Origin: CBDDDW01 sp965226805
GTDB lineage: Bacteria; Chloroflexota; Dehalococcoidia; Lucifugimonadales; JAGWBF01
DNA length: 64,000 nt
Reading direction: 5' to 3'
Assembly: GCA_965226805.1 (NCBI GenBank)
Contig: CBDDDW010000028.1
Coordinates: forward strand, 1-64,000
In this document: positions 46,236-55,838 of the stretch, one piece after another
How the letters are laid out: each line of letters begins with the position of its first letter
Position numbering within the stretch: the first letter of the stretch is position 1
Program-made: the position numbers and the translations under genes
Notes under the pieces: model-generated
Told to the model about the DNA's origin: nothing
Seen by the model: only the letters and a program-made list of their open reading frames with translations
Databases searched by the model: none

Positions 46236-48866
46236 ATGGTCACGACTGACGGCAATATAAAGCCGGTCCGGATCGAAGAGGAGATGCGCACCTCCTATCT
46301 GAGCTACGCCATGAGCGTCATCGTGGCCAGGGCGTTGCCGGACGTGCGAGACGGGGCCAAGCCGGTCCAACGACGCATCCTTTACGCCATGCATGAGCTG
46401 GGCGTGGGTGCCAACAGCGCTTACAAGAAGAGCGCCAGAATCGTCGGCGAGGTCCTGGGGAAATACCATCCCCACGGCGACTCGCCGGTCTATGAAGCTC
46501 TGGTGCGCATGGCCCAGGACTTCTCGATGCGGTATCCCCTGGTGGACGGGCAAGGTAACTTCGGGAGCGTGGATAACGACCCGCCGGCTGCCATGAGGTA
46601 CACCGAGGCACGCCTGTCGGCCATTGCCCAGGAGATGCTGGCGGACATCGATCTAAACACCGTGGATTTCAGCGAAAACTTCGACGGCACTCTCAAGGAA
46701 CCGGTAGTCCTGCCTGCACTGCTGCCCAACATGCTGGTAAACGGCGCGTCCGGTATTGCGGTGGGTATGGCCACCAACATTCCGCCTCACAACCTCGGAG
46801 AGATCTGCGATGCAGTGCGTTATCTGGTGGACCACCCCGATGCTGGAGTGGACGAGCTGATTAAGAGAGTCCCGGGGCCGGATTTCCCCACGAAAGGCAT
46901 CATACAGGGGAGGTCGGGGATCGTTGAAGCGTACACCACCGGGCGCGGCAGAGTGGTAATGCAGGCTCGGGCCGACATCGAAGAAATGCGGGGTAACCGG
47001 GAGCAAATAGTCGTGACCGAGTTGCCGTACCAGGTAAACAAGGCAAGCTTGGTAGAGAAGATCGCTCGTCTGGTCAGAGAAAAGAGGATTGAGGGCGTCT
47101 CCGACATCCGAGATGAGTCGGACAGGCAGGGGCTCAGGATAGTGGTGGAGCTGAAGCGGGAGGCCCAGGCTGAGATCGTCCTTAACAACTTGTACAGGCA
47201 CACCGCTCTACGCAGCTCATTCAACGTTATAATGCTGGCCCTGGTGGACGGCGAGCCCCAGGTCCTTGGGCTGAAGCGCGCCCTCCAGCTCTATATCGAT
47301 CACCGGTGTAACGTGATCACCCGTCGGTCTGAGCATCTGTTGAAGGTTGCCAAGGATCGGGCCCACATTGTCGAAGGTCTGCGGATGGCCCTCAGCCGTC
47401 TGGACGAGGTCATATCTATCATCCGGGGCTCTCAGGATGCCCCCGCAGCCCGTCAGAACCTGGTGGAGCAGCTTTCCCTCAGTGAGGCCCAAGCCCAGGC
47501 CATCCTGGATATGCAGCTGAGACGCCTGGCGGCGCTGGAGCGAGAGAAGCTCGAAGCCGAGTACCGTGAGCTGCTCAAGACCATCGCCAATCTCCAGAGC
47601 CTGCTAGCCGACCCTACCAAGGTACTGGCTGTGGTCAAGGAGGACACTCAGCGGCTGAAGAAGCGGTTCGGCTACCCAAGGCGGACCGAGATACAGGATC
47701 AGGAGGCCACCGAGGTCACGTTGGAGGAACTCGTTCTCCACCAGGACGTGGTGATCACCCTCAGCCAGCGTGGCTATATCAAGCGTATCCCCAGCCTGAC
47801 CTACAAGCTCCAGCATAGGGGAGGTAAGGGCGTCCGGGGCATGACCACCCGGGAGGATGACGCTCTCCAGGACCTGGTGGTAGCGGACACCCACGATGTG
47901 CTGCTCTTCTTCACCAACCGCGGCCGGGTGTACCACCTCCGGTCCTTCGGTATCGCCTCGGATATGTCGCGTACCACGCGGGGCACTCCTCTAGTGAACC
48001 TGATGCGCCTTGCGGAGAAGGAGAGGGTCAATGCCCTGGTGGCGGTCCCCGATCTTCGTAGTGATGGCGTTCTCGTGATGGCGACCCGCAAAGGTGAAGT
48101 GAAGGCGTGTAACCTGAGTAACCTGGCAAACATTCGCTCGGCGGGGCTCAACATCATGGACCTGGAGCCGGGCGACGAGCTGGTATCGGCGCGTCTGGCT
48201 TCTTCCGAGGACGATGTCATGATGGTCACCGAAGGGGGCCAGGCCGTCCGGTTTCCCCTTTCGAGTGTTCCTCGGAGGTCAAGGGCCGCTGGAGGAGTCC
48301 GTGGTATCCGGCTCTCGCCTGGTGACGTGGTGGTGTCCATGGAAATCACCCATCCCGACGACACGATCCTGGTGGTGAGCCGTCAGGGATACGGAAAGCT
48401 GGTTCGAATGACGCATTTCCGGCGCCAGGGAAGGGGCGGTATGGGGACTCGTGCGTTCAAAATTCACTCAAAGACTGGGCTGATCGCGGGCGCAAGGGTC
48501 GTGAATGAGGCGCGAGACGATGAAGTGATGCTAGTCTCCACCAAGTGCCAGGTATTTCGGACCCATCTAAGCGAGATATCGGTCCAGGGTAGGTACGCCC
48601 GAGGAGTGATCATCTGGAGGCCGGATCGCGGGGATGAGGTAGCCTCCACTGCCTGTTTCACTGTTCGCGACGACGGTCCGGAATCGAACGGCGCGCCTCG
48701 GAACGGAAGACGGGAAAAGGCAGCCGTGACCCAAGAGGTCAATGGCTCAGAAGAATCTACGTCCAAGGGCGAGGGTCCTGTTCAGGAGCCCAGCGAGCAG
48801 AAGGGGCCCGATAACGGGGCAGACCAACTGGGAGAGGGGGAGCAGGGAATCTTCCCTGATGTCTAG
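46236..48866 (+). CDS. gyrA: DNA gyrase subunit A
   Basis: 876 residues. It is the strand-breaking subunit of gyrase. Features: RALPDVRDGAKPVQRRILYAM, active-site Tyr122 in AAMRYTEARLS, and six C-terminal beta-pinwheel repeats. The GyrA box is LQHRGGKGVRG, a Q-H-R version of the usual Q-R-R, which supports gyrase rather than topoisomerase IV. The quinolone-determining loop reads HPHGDSPVYEALV, with Ser83, Pro84 and Glu87 in E. coli numbering. AAAAGGAG precedes ATG. The last ~60 residues are an acidic, low-complexity tail. Confidence 0.96.
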   Translation: MVTTDGNIKPVRIEEEMRTSYLSYAMSVIVARALPDVRDGAKPVQRRILYAMHELGVGANSAYKKSARIVGEVLGKYHPHGDSPVYEALVRMAQDFSMRYPLVDGQGNFGSVDNDPPAAMRYTEARLSAIAQEMLADIDLNTVDFSENFDGTLKEPVVLPALLPNMLVNGASGIAVGMATNIPPHNLGEICDAVRYLVDHPDAGVDELIKRVPGPDFPTKGIIQGRSGIVEAYTTGRGRVVMQARADIEEMRGNREQIVVTELPYQVNKASLVEKIARLVREKRIEGVSDIRDESDRQGLRIVVELKREAQAEIVLNNLYRHTALRSSFNVIMLALVDGEPQVLGLKRALQLYIDHRCNVITRRSEHLLKVAKDRAHIVEGLRMALSRLDEVISIIRGSQDAPAARQNLVEQLSLSEAQAQAILDMQLRRLAALEREKLEAEYRELLKTIANLQSLLADPTKVLAVVKEDTQRLKKRFGYPRRTEIQDQEATEVTLEELVLHQDVVITLSQRGYIKRIPSLTYKLQHRGGKGVRGMTTREDDALQDLVVADTHDVLLFFTNRGRVYHLRSFGIASDMSRTTRGTPLVNLMRLAEKERVNALVAVPDLRSDGVLVMATRKGEVKACNLSNLANIRSAGLNIMDLEPGDELVSARLASSEDDVMMVTEGGQAVRFPLSSVPRRSRAAGGVRGIRLSPGDVVVSMEITHPDDTILVVSRQGYGKLVRMTHFRRQGRGGMGTRAFKIHSKTGLIAGARVVNEARDDEVMLVSTKCQVFRTHLSEISVQGRYARGVIIWRPDRGDEVASTACFTVRDDGPESNGAPRNGRREKAAVTQEVNGSEESTSKGEGPVQEPSEQKGPDNGADQLGEGEQGIFPDV

Positions 48867-48880
48867 TCGGGACTGAACCG

Positions 48881-49375
48881 CTAACCCGTCCAGTCAAGAT
48901 TCCGATACCAGTGGCTTTCGTAGAAAACAAGGGGAGATGCGGATTCACCCTGATGCATCTCCTTGACCTCAGCGATGTAGACTGTGTGGTCTCCGTGCTC
49001 GTGCGCACCCACAACCTGGCAGCCGAAGAATGCTAGTGCCCCCTCCAGGGCAGGAATCTTGCAGATGTCCGTGATGGAGTAATCATATCTGACATCTCCG
49101 TGGCGGTCTTCTGGGCGCCTCGCGAAGTATCTCCCTAGATCCTCCTGGCCCCTGCTGAGCACGTTTACCCCGAAGTAACCCCGGTTCTCGACGTATCTGT
49201 GGGTATGGGTCTCATGGGCTACACATACCAACACCAGAGGTGGATCAAGACACACCGATGCGAATGAGTTGGCGCTCATGCCGTGCACATTGTCTTCGTC
49301 GTCCAAGGTTGTCACCACCGTCACCCCGGTTACGAACTTGGATAGACATTTCCTGAATTCGTCTTTGGAGACCAA
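48881..49375 (-). CDS. Flavin reductase-like FMN-binding protein
   Basis: 164 residues of the flavin_Reduct family (KFVTGVTVVTTLDDEDNVHGMSANSFASVCLDPPLVLVC, YFGVNVLSRGQED, VEKEMHQG-like region near the end). Such enzymes supply reduced flavin to two-component monooxygenases or act as stand-alone reductases. It starts at TTG 49375 with GAGGG upstream. It is convergent with gyrA (14 bp apart). No partner oxygenase lies nearby. Confidence 0.8.
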   Translation of the reverse strand: MVSKDEFRKCLSKFVTGVTVVTTLDDEDNVHGMSANSFASVCLDPPLVLVCVAHETHTHRYVENRGYFGVNVLSRGQEDLGRYFARRPEDRHGDVRYDYSITDICKIPALEGALAFFGCQVVGAHEHGDHTVYIAEVKEMHQGESASPLVFYESHWYRNLDWTG

Positions 49376-49584
49376 GCTCAGCCCTCATCAGTGTGTTGCA
49401 TCATTATATCTGAAACTGAACACTATCCTCCACTCCTACCCGTGCGGTTCTACGACTATTTTGACCTTCCGTGCCTGTCTTCCGAAGGAATTGCTGCTGG
49501 CGGATACCTCTTCCTGGGTATGGGCCCAGGTGATATACTCTGACCCGGGCGCCCCTCTATCATGTGCCTAGGAGGAGGCTCAAC

Positions 49585-50466
49585 GTGGAGCTTCTAAGGA
49601 GCCTCATTTTTGTGCCCGGGAACCGGCGTGACATGCTGGAAAAAGCTCGGCAATTCGACGCCGATGTCATCGTCGCGGACCTCGAGGACTCTGTGCCGGT
49701 GGCGGAGAAAAATCGGGCACGGGATATAGTTTCCAAGATGGGCCCGACCCTCTCCGGACGGGGCCAGAAGATCATGGTAAGGGTCAACTCCCTGGACACT
49801 GGATACACCAGAGACGACTTGTCCGCCGTTGCCGGACCTCATCTGTATGGTATCAGCGTCGGGAAGGTGGAAAGTACCTGGGAGATACAGGAATACGACA
49901 AACTGATGGCGGTGGCCGAGCGGGGATTCGGACTGGAAAGTGGCAGTCTGAGAATCGTGCCCTGGATAGAGAACTCCAGGGCCGTCTTGCGGGTATACGA
50001 CATAGCTGGAGCGTCTCCCAGGATCGTGGGTTTGGCTTTCGGAGCGGAGGACTACACCGTTGATATGGGTATCAAGCGCACCGACGTAGGAGATGAAGTG
50101 TACCTACCCAGAGGCCTTGTCGCGTTGGCGGCGCGCGCGGCCGGTGTGTCGGCTCTGGATAGCCCATACGTGAAATTTGGAGACCAGGAAGGACTCAAAA
50201 GAGAAATAGAGCAGAGTCTGAAGCTGGGCTACAACGGCAAGTTCGGGATACACCCCGCGCAGTTGGACTCGATCAACACTATGTTCGGCCCTAAGCCTGA
50301 AGACGTGGAGTACTCCATGAGGGTGGTCCAGGCCTGGGACGAGGCCGAGGCCGAGGCGGTGGGGCGCGGGTCAACCTCTCTGGACGGCAGGATGATAGAC
50401 GTGCCGGTCGTAAAGCGAGCGCGGGACGTGCTCGCCATGGCTGATGCCATAGCCGATAGACGTTAG
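49585..50466 (+). CDS. CitE-like (HpcH/HpaI family) lyase
   Basis: 293 residues. The family cleaves or hydrolyses citramalyl-, malyl- or citryl-CoA-type substrates using a metal. Motifs: RSLIFVPGNRRDMLEKA, ADVIVADLEDSVP, VRVNSLDTGY, IVPWIENSRAVL, LAFGAEDYTVDMGI and GKFGIHPAQLDSIN. GTG 49585 follows GGAGGAGG. It is 11 bp upstream of folB, with which it probably shares a transcript. The substrate is unknown. Confidence 0.85.
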   Translation: MELLRSLIFVPGNRRDMLEKARQFDADVIVADLEDSVPVAEKNRARDIVSKMGPTLSGRGQKIMVRVNSLDTGYTRDDLSAVAGPHLYGISVGKVESTWEIQEYDKLMAVAERGFGLESGSLRIVPWIENSRAVLRVYDIAGASPRIVGLAFGAEDYTVDMGIKRTDVGDEVYLPRGLVALAARAAGVSALDSPYVKFGDQEGLKREIEQSLKLGYNGKFGIHPAQLDSINTMFGPKPEDVEYSMRVVQAWDEAEAEAVGRGSTSLDGRMIDVPVVKRARDVLAMADAIADRR

Positions 50467-50477
50467 GAGGAGGGAAG

Positions 50478-50846
50478 GTGTCTTCCGACCGGATAATCCT
50501 TGAGGGCATGACATTTTATGCCTACCACGGCGGCAGCCCAGAAGAGCGCACCCTGGGGCAACCCTTCCAGGTGGACCTTGAAGCGGAGCTCGACCTGAGC
50601 GCTGCCGGGAAATCCGACGATCGAGCCGATACGGTCAGCTACACTCATCTCTACAGGGTAGTCAGGGATGTTATCGAGGGAGAGCCCAGAAACCTGCTGG
50701 AGGCGCTGGCCGAGGAGGTCGCCATGCGGTTGCTGGATTCCTTCTCTATCGTTGCCGTGAGGGTCCGCGTTAAGAAGACCCGCCCACCGATCAAGGGCGC
50801 GATGATTTTGGGAGCTGCTGTGGAGATTTACAGGCGCAGGGCTTAG
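50478..50846 (+). CDS. folB: Dihydroneopterin aldolase
   Basis: 122 residues. It converts dihydroneopterin to hydroxymethyl-dihydropterin, the substrate of FolK. It shows YAYHGGSPEERTLGQPFQVDLE, with the catalytic Glu, and a C-terminal VRVKKTRPPIKGA with the catalytic Lys. A strong GGAGGAGGGAAG precedes GTG 50478. A terminator follows at 50876. Confidence 0.92.
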   Translation: MSSDRIILEGMTFYAYHGGSPEERTLGQPFQVDLEAELDLSAAGKSDDRADTVSYTHLYRVVRDVIEGEPRNLLEALAEEVAMRLLDSFSIVAVRVRVKKTRPPIKGAMILGAAVEIYRRRA

Positions 50847-50875
50847 ACCGGCCGGGAACATACCCAGGCGGCAGA

Positions 50876-50907
50876 GAAGACCCCCGGGGAACTTCCCGGG
50901 GGTCTTC
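50876..50907. terminator. Bidirectional hairpin terminator after folB
   Basis: GAAGACCCCCGGG (50876-50888) and CCCGGGGGTCTTC (50895-50907) form a perfect 13-bp stem with a 6-nt loop, followed by CTTT. It sits between the converging folB and the surface-protein gene. Confidence 0.8.
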
Positions 50908-50959
50908 CTTTGGCCTTGGTTACTAAGCCCCTCGTTATGACGTAGGGTAATGTGGTCGC

Positions 50960-52147
50960 TTAGGCCCGGCGCCGGCTCACCCGGAAGATGACGCCGCCGC
51001 CCACCAGCAGGAGAGCTCCCAACATCAGCGCCGCCAGCGCCAGGGTCGGAACGTTGGAATCCCCAGCTGCGGGCAACTTGATCGGGGGGTCCTCTTCGTC
51101 TACTACTGCGGTGGCCGTGAGGGTGAAGGTACCCATGTCCTGAGACGCCCCGTATGCTTGCCAGGCGCCGCCTTCACCAGTTATGCGCTCAACCACACCA
51201 TCTCCATCGGCGTCGAAGCCCATAAGCGCCTTCCTGAGGCTTTCCTGGGCGTTGCTTATGAACAGTCTAGCCGCGGCCGTATCGGTGCTTCCCAGGGCAA
51301 GAAGAGCTTGGTCGCGCGCATCTACCGCCCAGGCTGTCGACTGATTGGCGGAATCTACCGCTTCCTTACCGTGCCGTACTACAACGTTGTCGTCAGGAGC
51401 GGCGCCAGCAGCGAAGCCGGCATGTTTCATGTCGACTGCGTAGTTCAAGGCGCCGAAACCATCACCTGGGTTTCCGCACGAGCCGTCGAAATTGTCCCCT
51501 CCGGTACCCTCCAGAATGTTGATTACACGGCAGGCATGCGTTTTGATGCCCCCAATAGTCCCGGAGCCGACTGAAAGGTTAGCATGGGTAAGGGCCGTGT
51601 TAGTCTGCTCTCTCAGTCCCACGACGATCCCCTTGGGAAGGTCCTGGCCCGCGTAGAAGCCACTGGTATACACCGGGTTCCCCATCCAGGAGTATACGAC
51701 GTGGCGGATATGGGCCAGAGCCCCTGCCGGAATCGTGTGGGCGTAGGGCTTGTCGGCGGAGGGACCTGCATCGGGATCAGGTATTGGCTCGACGCTTATA
51801 ATGAAGGTGTTGAAGGCACCCAGAAGGTTCTCTCCAGCGTTTGCGCCGGACTGGACGAAACCCTGGTTTATGTTCCCGTTTGCGTCCGGCACCAGTATCC
51901 CGGCGCTCACAGGCGGGCTCACCGGCCCGTCCGGCCCCACGTTGACGAACCAGCCCTCGTAGGCCTGGTTCGGAGCGAGAGATGGGGCGTCGTCGAACAT
52001 GATGTTGGCCGCGTTGCTGAGGCCGTCGCCCGTATCCATTATTCTGACCGTGCCATGGTCTCCTTGTCCCATTGCCACGCCCAGAGGGATTAGCAAAGAG
52101 AGTACTCCGACTAACAGCAAAATTGGAAGCACTTTGGTCCGTGACAT
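50960..52147 (-). CDS. Secreted surface protein with C-terminal anchor
   Basis: 395 residues with a signal peptide (VLPILLLVGVLSLLIPLGVAMG), a soluble extracellular region of unrecognised fold, and a sortase-like tail: LPAAGD, a hydrophobic helix (VPTLALAALMLGALLLVGGGVIF) and a terminal RVSRRRA. A calcium-loop-like stretch DADGDGVVE lies near residue 315. AAGGAGGCGGC precedes ATG 52147. The function is unknown; a cell-surface location is inferred. Confidence 0.7.
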   Translation of the reverse strand: MSRTKVLPILLLVGVLSLLIPLGVAMGQGDHGTVRIMDTGDGLSNAANIMFDDAPSLAPNQAYEGWFVNVGPDGPVSPPVSAGILVPDANGNINQGFVQSGANAGENLLGAFNTFIISVEPIPDPDAGPSADKPYAHTIPAGALAHIRHVVYSWMGNPVYTSGFYAGQDLPKGIVVGLREQTNTALTHANLSVGSGTIGGIKTHACRVINILEGTGGDNFDGSCGNPGDGFGALNYAVDMKHAGFAAGAAPDDNVVVRHGKEAVDSANQSTAWAVDARDQALLALGSTDTAAARLFISNAQESLRKALMGFDADGDGVVERITGEGGAWQAYGASQDMGTFTLTATAVVDEEDPPIKLPAAGDSNVPTLALAALMLGALLLVGGGVIFRVSRRRA

Positions 52148-52929
52148 GCCGCCTCCTTATATAGGCTTACCCATAGGTCTAGTACTTTGCGATGAAAGTT
52201 CAGGCGATGTTGCTGCGCATTCGCTACGCAAACTGGTGACATAGTATAAGTGTTTTTCACCCTTCTGACAAGACCTTTACAAGCCATATAAAGACCAAAT
52301 TTGCCGCGCCGAATCCGCTGTGCTCGTTCTAGATTGCTCCCCATGCCTATCCCATGTTAATCTTGAGTCGATTCGGTTTCGTCTTGAAGGGGCCGGAAAC
52401 TTGCAAAAAGTCAACTCCGATCGGGTTCTCTACTATGGGTGGTTCATCGTTGCGGCCACCTTTTTCTCCGCAGTGGTGACAAGCGGTTCCAGGAGCGCCT
52501 TCGGCCTGTTTGTCATACCAATGAGCGAGGACTTCGGTTGGAACCGCACCACCATCTCCCTCGCGTTTTTCGTCGCTACACTTGTCAGCGGACTGAGTCA
52601 ACCCATCGTAGGCCGCCTTTACGATTCCTTTGGGGGGCGAAGGGTGATACTCACAAGTCTGGCGGCGCTCGGCGTCTTAACCATGCTCTTGAGCCTCACA
52701 TTCCACATCATATTCCTGATCCTGATGTACGGGGTCGTGCTGTCGGTCGCCATGAGTGGGGGATCGCTGAACCTCACCATTCTGCTGGTGGCAAAGTGGT
52801 TCCGGCGCAAGCGAGCCTCCGCTGTCGGACTTAGCACTGCGGGGTCCTCAGTAGGTGGATTGCTTATCATTATCTTTGCCGCGTACCTGATGGACTTGAC
52901 AGGATGGCGTGTCACCTGGCTTGCCTTAG

Positions 52930-54650
52930 CCCGAATCCACCGAAGGAGGGCGTCGGGTTAGCGTCCTGAAGCGGCAAGAAGGTGCTCCTGTGCTTCTGGG
53001 ATAATGGTTTTGTAGCAAAAAACCGACCCCGGAAAAGGAGCACCCAATAGATGCTGCCACGCAACCACCCCGACCGGATCCAAATCACCTTCGACGACCG
53101 CCGCTTGGTGGCCAATGCCGGGCTGCTCCTTCCGGCCACCCTGGCGCGGCACCTCGGCCTGCCCGAGCTCGTCCGGCAGCGCCTCGACCTGGGCGATGCC
53201 CCGGGGCGGGCGAACACGAGCGACAAGATGATGACGCTGGTGGCGTCTGCGCTGGCTGGGGGCGACTGCATTGACGACGCCGATGTGTTGCGCACCGGGG
53301 GGACGGCCTGCACCCTGGGCGGCACGGTCAAGGCGCCATCCACCCTGGGCACCTTCCTGCGCAGCTTCCGGTGGGGCCACGTCCGTCAACTCGACCGGGT
53401 GAGCCGCGAGTTGCTGGCCCGGGCTTGGCAGGCCGGGGCGGGACCCGGCGACGGGCCCCTGACCATTGACATGGACTCCACCATCTGCGAGACCTACGGA
53501 CTGGCCAAGGAGGGCGCACGCCACCACGGCTATACCGGCAAGCGGGGCTATCACCCGCTGTTGGCCGTCGCCGCCGGCACCGGCGACGTGCTGATGGCCC
53601 GCCTGCGCGAGGGCCGGGCCAACACCGCTCGCGGCGCCGCCCACTTCCTGCGGGAGACGGTGGGACGGGTGCGCTACGCCGGGGCCAACGGACGACTCAC
53701 GCTACGGGCCGACAGCGGGTTCTACACTCATGGCGTGGTATCCGTCTGCCGCAAGATGGATGTCCGTTACTCCATCACCATCCGCCAGCACAAAAGCCTG
53801 CACAATCTCATCGAGGCGATACCCGAAGATGCCTGGACGCCGATTCCTTACTGGATGGACGGTGCCGCCGATGTGGCCGAGACCACCTGCACCCCCTTCC
53901 AGGCCGAGGCGGACGCCGCGCCGGTACGGCTCATCGTCCGGCGGGTGAAGCCGACGCCCGGTTCCCAACTGGCCCTCTTCGCCAAATACAGCTATCACGG
54001 CTTCATCACCGACCGGGACGGGGAGTTGCTCGAACTGGAGGCTGACCATCGCCGCCACGCCGAGATCGAGAATGCCATACGCGACCTCAAGTACGGCGTC
54101 GGGCTGAACCATCTCCCCTCGGGCCGCTTCGCCGCCAACGGCGCCTGGCTGGCCGTCCAGACGATGGCCCACAACCTGGCCCGCTGGACGGCGCGGATCG
54201 GTCTGGGAGAGCGGATAGCCACCACCAAGACCCTCCGGCGGCGGTTCTTCTCCCTGGCCGGACGGCTCACTCGCTCGGCACGCCGGTTGACCCTGCATCT
54301 TCCGGATCGCTGGCCTTGGGCTGAGAAGTTCAGCCGCGCCTTGGCCCGGCTGCGAGCCATTCCACTCCCGGCCTGACGGCACCGTCGGCGACCGACCCAC
54401 CCACCGGACAACCGAAGATCCCCGCAGACTCGCGCCAGCCCGGTCCGAGAGAGTTCCCTGCTGCGTATTCTCTCGCCATCCCGCGCATCGCAGCTCCCGC
54501 AGACGGCCATAGAGGCCCCTGTGCGGCGATGAAGACCGTCCGCCGACCTCCCTACCCCAAATGGAACCCAGGCTATTTCCCCTGTAGCTCCCTCACCCCC
54601 CCCTTCCGCTTTCCTCACGCCGTCCATCGGTGTCCTTCGGTGGATTCGGG
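52930..54650 (+). mobile_element. IS1380-family element, copy B
   Basis: 1721 bp with perfect 17-bp terminal inverted repeats, CCCGAATCCACCGAAGG (52930) and its complement ending at 54650. It is flanked by an exact CTTAG target duplication (52925-52929 and 54651-54655). It interrupts an MFS gene. The intact ends and duplication indicate a fairly recent insertion. Confidence 0.95.
53051..54376 (+). CDS. IS1380-family transposase (copy B)
   Basis: 441 residues, same motifs as copy A: IDMDSTICETYGLAKEGARHHGY, KRGYHPLLAV, LRADSGFYTHGV and EIENAIRDLKYGVGLNHLPS. It is uninterrupted and likely active. It shares most but not all residues with copy A. Confidence 0.93.
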   Translation: MLPRNHPDRIQITFDDRRLVANAGLLLPATLARHLGLPELVRQRLDLGDAPGRANTSDKMMTLVASALAGGDCIDDADVLRTGGTACTLGGTVKAPSTLGTFLRSFRWGHVRQLDRVSRELLARAWQAGAGPGDGPLTIDMDSTICETYGLAKEGARHHGYTGKRGYHPLLAVAAGTGDVLMARLREGRANTARGAAHFLRETVGRVRYAGANGRLTLRADSGFYTHGVVSVCRKMDVRYSITIRQHKSLHNLIEAIPEDAWTPIPYWMDGAADVAETTCTPFQAEADAAPVRLIVRRVKPTPGSQLALFAKYSYHGFITDRDGELLELEADHRRHAEIENAIRDLKYGVGLNHLPSGRFAANGAWLAVQTMAHNLARWTARIGLGERIATTKTLRRRFFSLAGRLTRSARRLTLHLPDRWPWAEKFSRALARLRAIPLPA

Positions 54651-55432
54651 CTTAGGGGCGCTGATCCTGGTGCTGGCGCTTCCCCTCTGCTACGTTCTCC
54701 TGAGAGATGATCCCAGCGACATGGGGCTGCTGCTCGATGGAGACCCCATTGAGCCTGACGTCGGCGGGGCACCAGAGGTCCCGCCCGATGAGGGACCTCT
54801 GGTTGTGGAGCGTTGGTCCGACTCCTTCAAGTCCCCTCCCATGTGGCAGCTGTGTGGCTCCTTCTCCGTGTGTGGGTTCACCACTGCCATCGTTGCTATG
54901 CACTTCGTCCCTTACGCCGAGGGTGAGGGATTCTCCCGTTCCATGGCTGCTACTGCCTTCGGACTCATGAACGGCCTCAATGTCATCGGCGTCATATTGA
55001 TGACTGTCCTCTCCGACAGATTCGGCCGGAAGAATCTGCTGTCCAGCGTGTATGCGATGAGGGGGGTGGGTTATGTGATCCTTATTCTCGCACCCGGCGG
55101 CTGGAGTCTCTGGGGATTCGCCGTGGTGGCCGGGTTCTCATGGATCGCAACGGCGCCCCTAACGACGACGCTTACCGCTGACATCTACGGTCTGAAGAAC
55201 CTGGGCACTCTAGCCGGCCTGGCCTTCCTGGCGCACCAGATGGGCGGTGCAATAAGTGTTTTGCTAGCCGGGATCATATACGACGCCACGGGGTCGTACG
55301 TGATCCCCTTCACCATCTGCGCAATGCTCCTCGCAGCCGCTACGGTCGTCGCCTTCTCCGTCCGCGAAAAGCAGTATTCCTCCAACTACCGCGCCCAGGC
55401 TGCTACGGGGGCTCCGACAGTCTCCTGGTAGG

Positions 55433-55639
55433 ATGCTAATACTCTCTCTGCTGGCCCACCATCCCGAGGCGGGAGATCCAGACCTCCTGGACTGGATCAA
55501 ACACCAGCTCGACGCCATGATTGGTCTCGGCCCCGGCCTGATAGTGATTGGTGTTGGGTTGCTTCTGGTCTCCATCCCCTCGGCCATCATCCTCGTATAC
55601 ATGGCCCAGCGGCGGAAAGGGTACTACAGAGATAGCTGA
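55433..55639 (+). CDS. Small single-pass membrane protein
   Basis: 68 residues: a polar N-terminus, one strong transmembrane helix (LIVIGVGLLLVSIPSAIILVYM) and a basic tail (AQRRKGYYRDS), predicted with the tail in the cytoplasm. It begins one base after the MFS stop, so it was probably co-translated with the transporter before that was broken. Family not recognised. Confidence 0.6.
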   Translation: MLILSLLAHHPEAGDPDLLDWIKHQLDAMIGLGPGLIVIGVGLLLVSIPSAIILVYMAQRRKGYYRDS

Positions 55640-55745
55640 CGGAGACGGATGCCGGAGTTGTCTCCCGGCGCCCCAGCGGGATGGAGGAGGGGCCCAGCTA
55701 GCAGACCTGAGTATCGACGCAAGGTCTTTCGCCGGCACTCATCAA

Positions 55746-55774
55746 TTGACAGTGATATGTGCCGGTGCTATATT
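55746..55774 (+). promoter_or_regulatory. Promoter of etfB-etfA
   Basis: Perfect -35 TTGACA (55746-55751), 17-bp spacer and -10 TATATT (55769-55774). The transcript would start near 55781, about 58 nt before etfB. Confidence 0.8.
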
Positions 55775-55838
55775 CTCCCTGGTCTGATTCGCCGCTTGTA
55801 CGCACCCGGTTTTTCTGCATGATTCAGGAGGAAAGGTG

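Larger units (their letters stand above)
52401..55431 (+). pseudogene. MFS transporter split by IS1380 copy B
   Basis: The 5' part (52401-52929) and 3' part (54656-55431) join in frame once the element and one CTTAG copy are removed, giving VTWLA-LGALILVLALPLCYVLL. The reconstructed protein of about 434 residues has the MFS pattern, with YYGWFIVAATFFSAVVTSG, GRLYDSFGGRRVIL in loop 2-3 and a second half including SDRFGRKNLLSSVYAMRG. It resembles oxalate/formate-antiporter-like or monocarboxylate MFS proteins. The TTG start at 52401 has GAAGGGG upstream. It is inactive unless the IS excises precisely. Confidence 0.85.
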
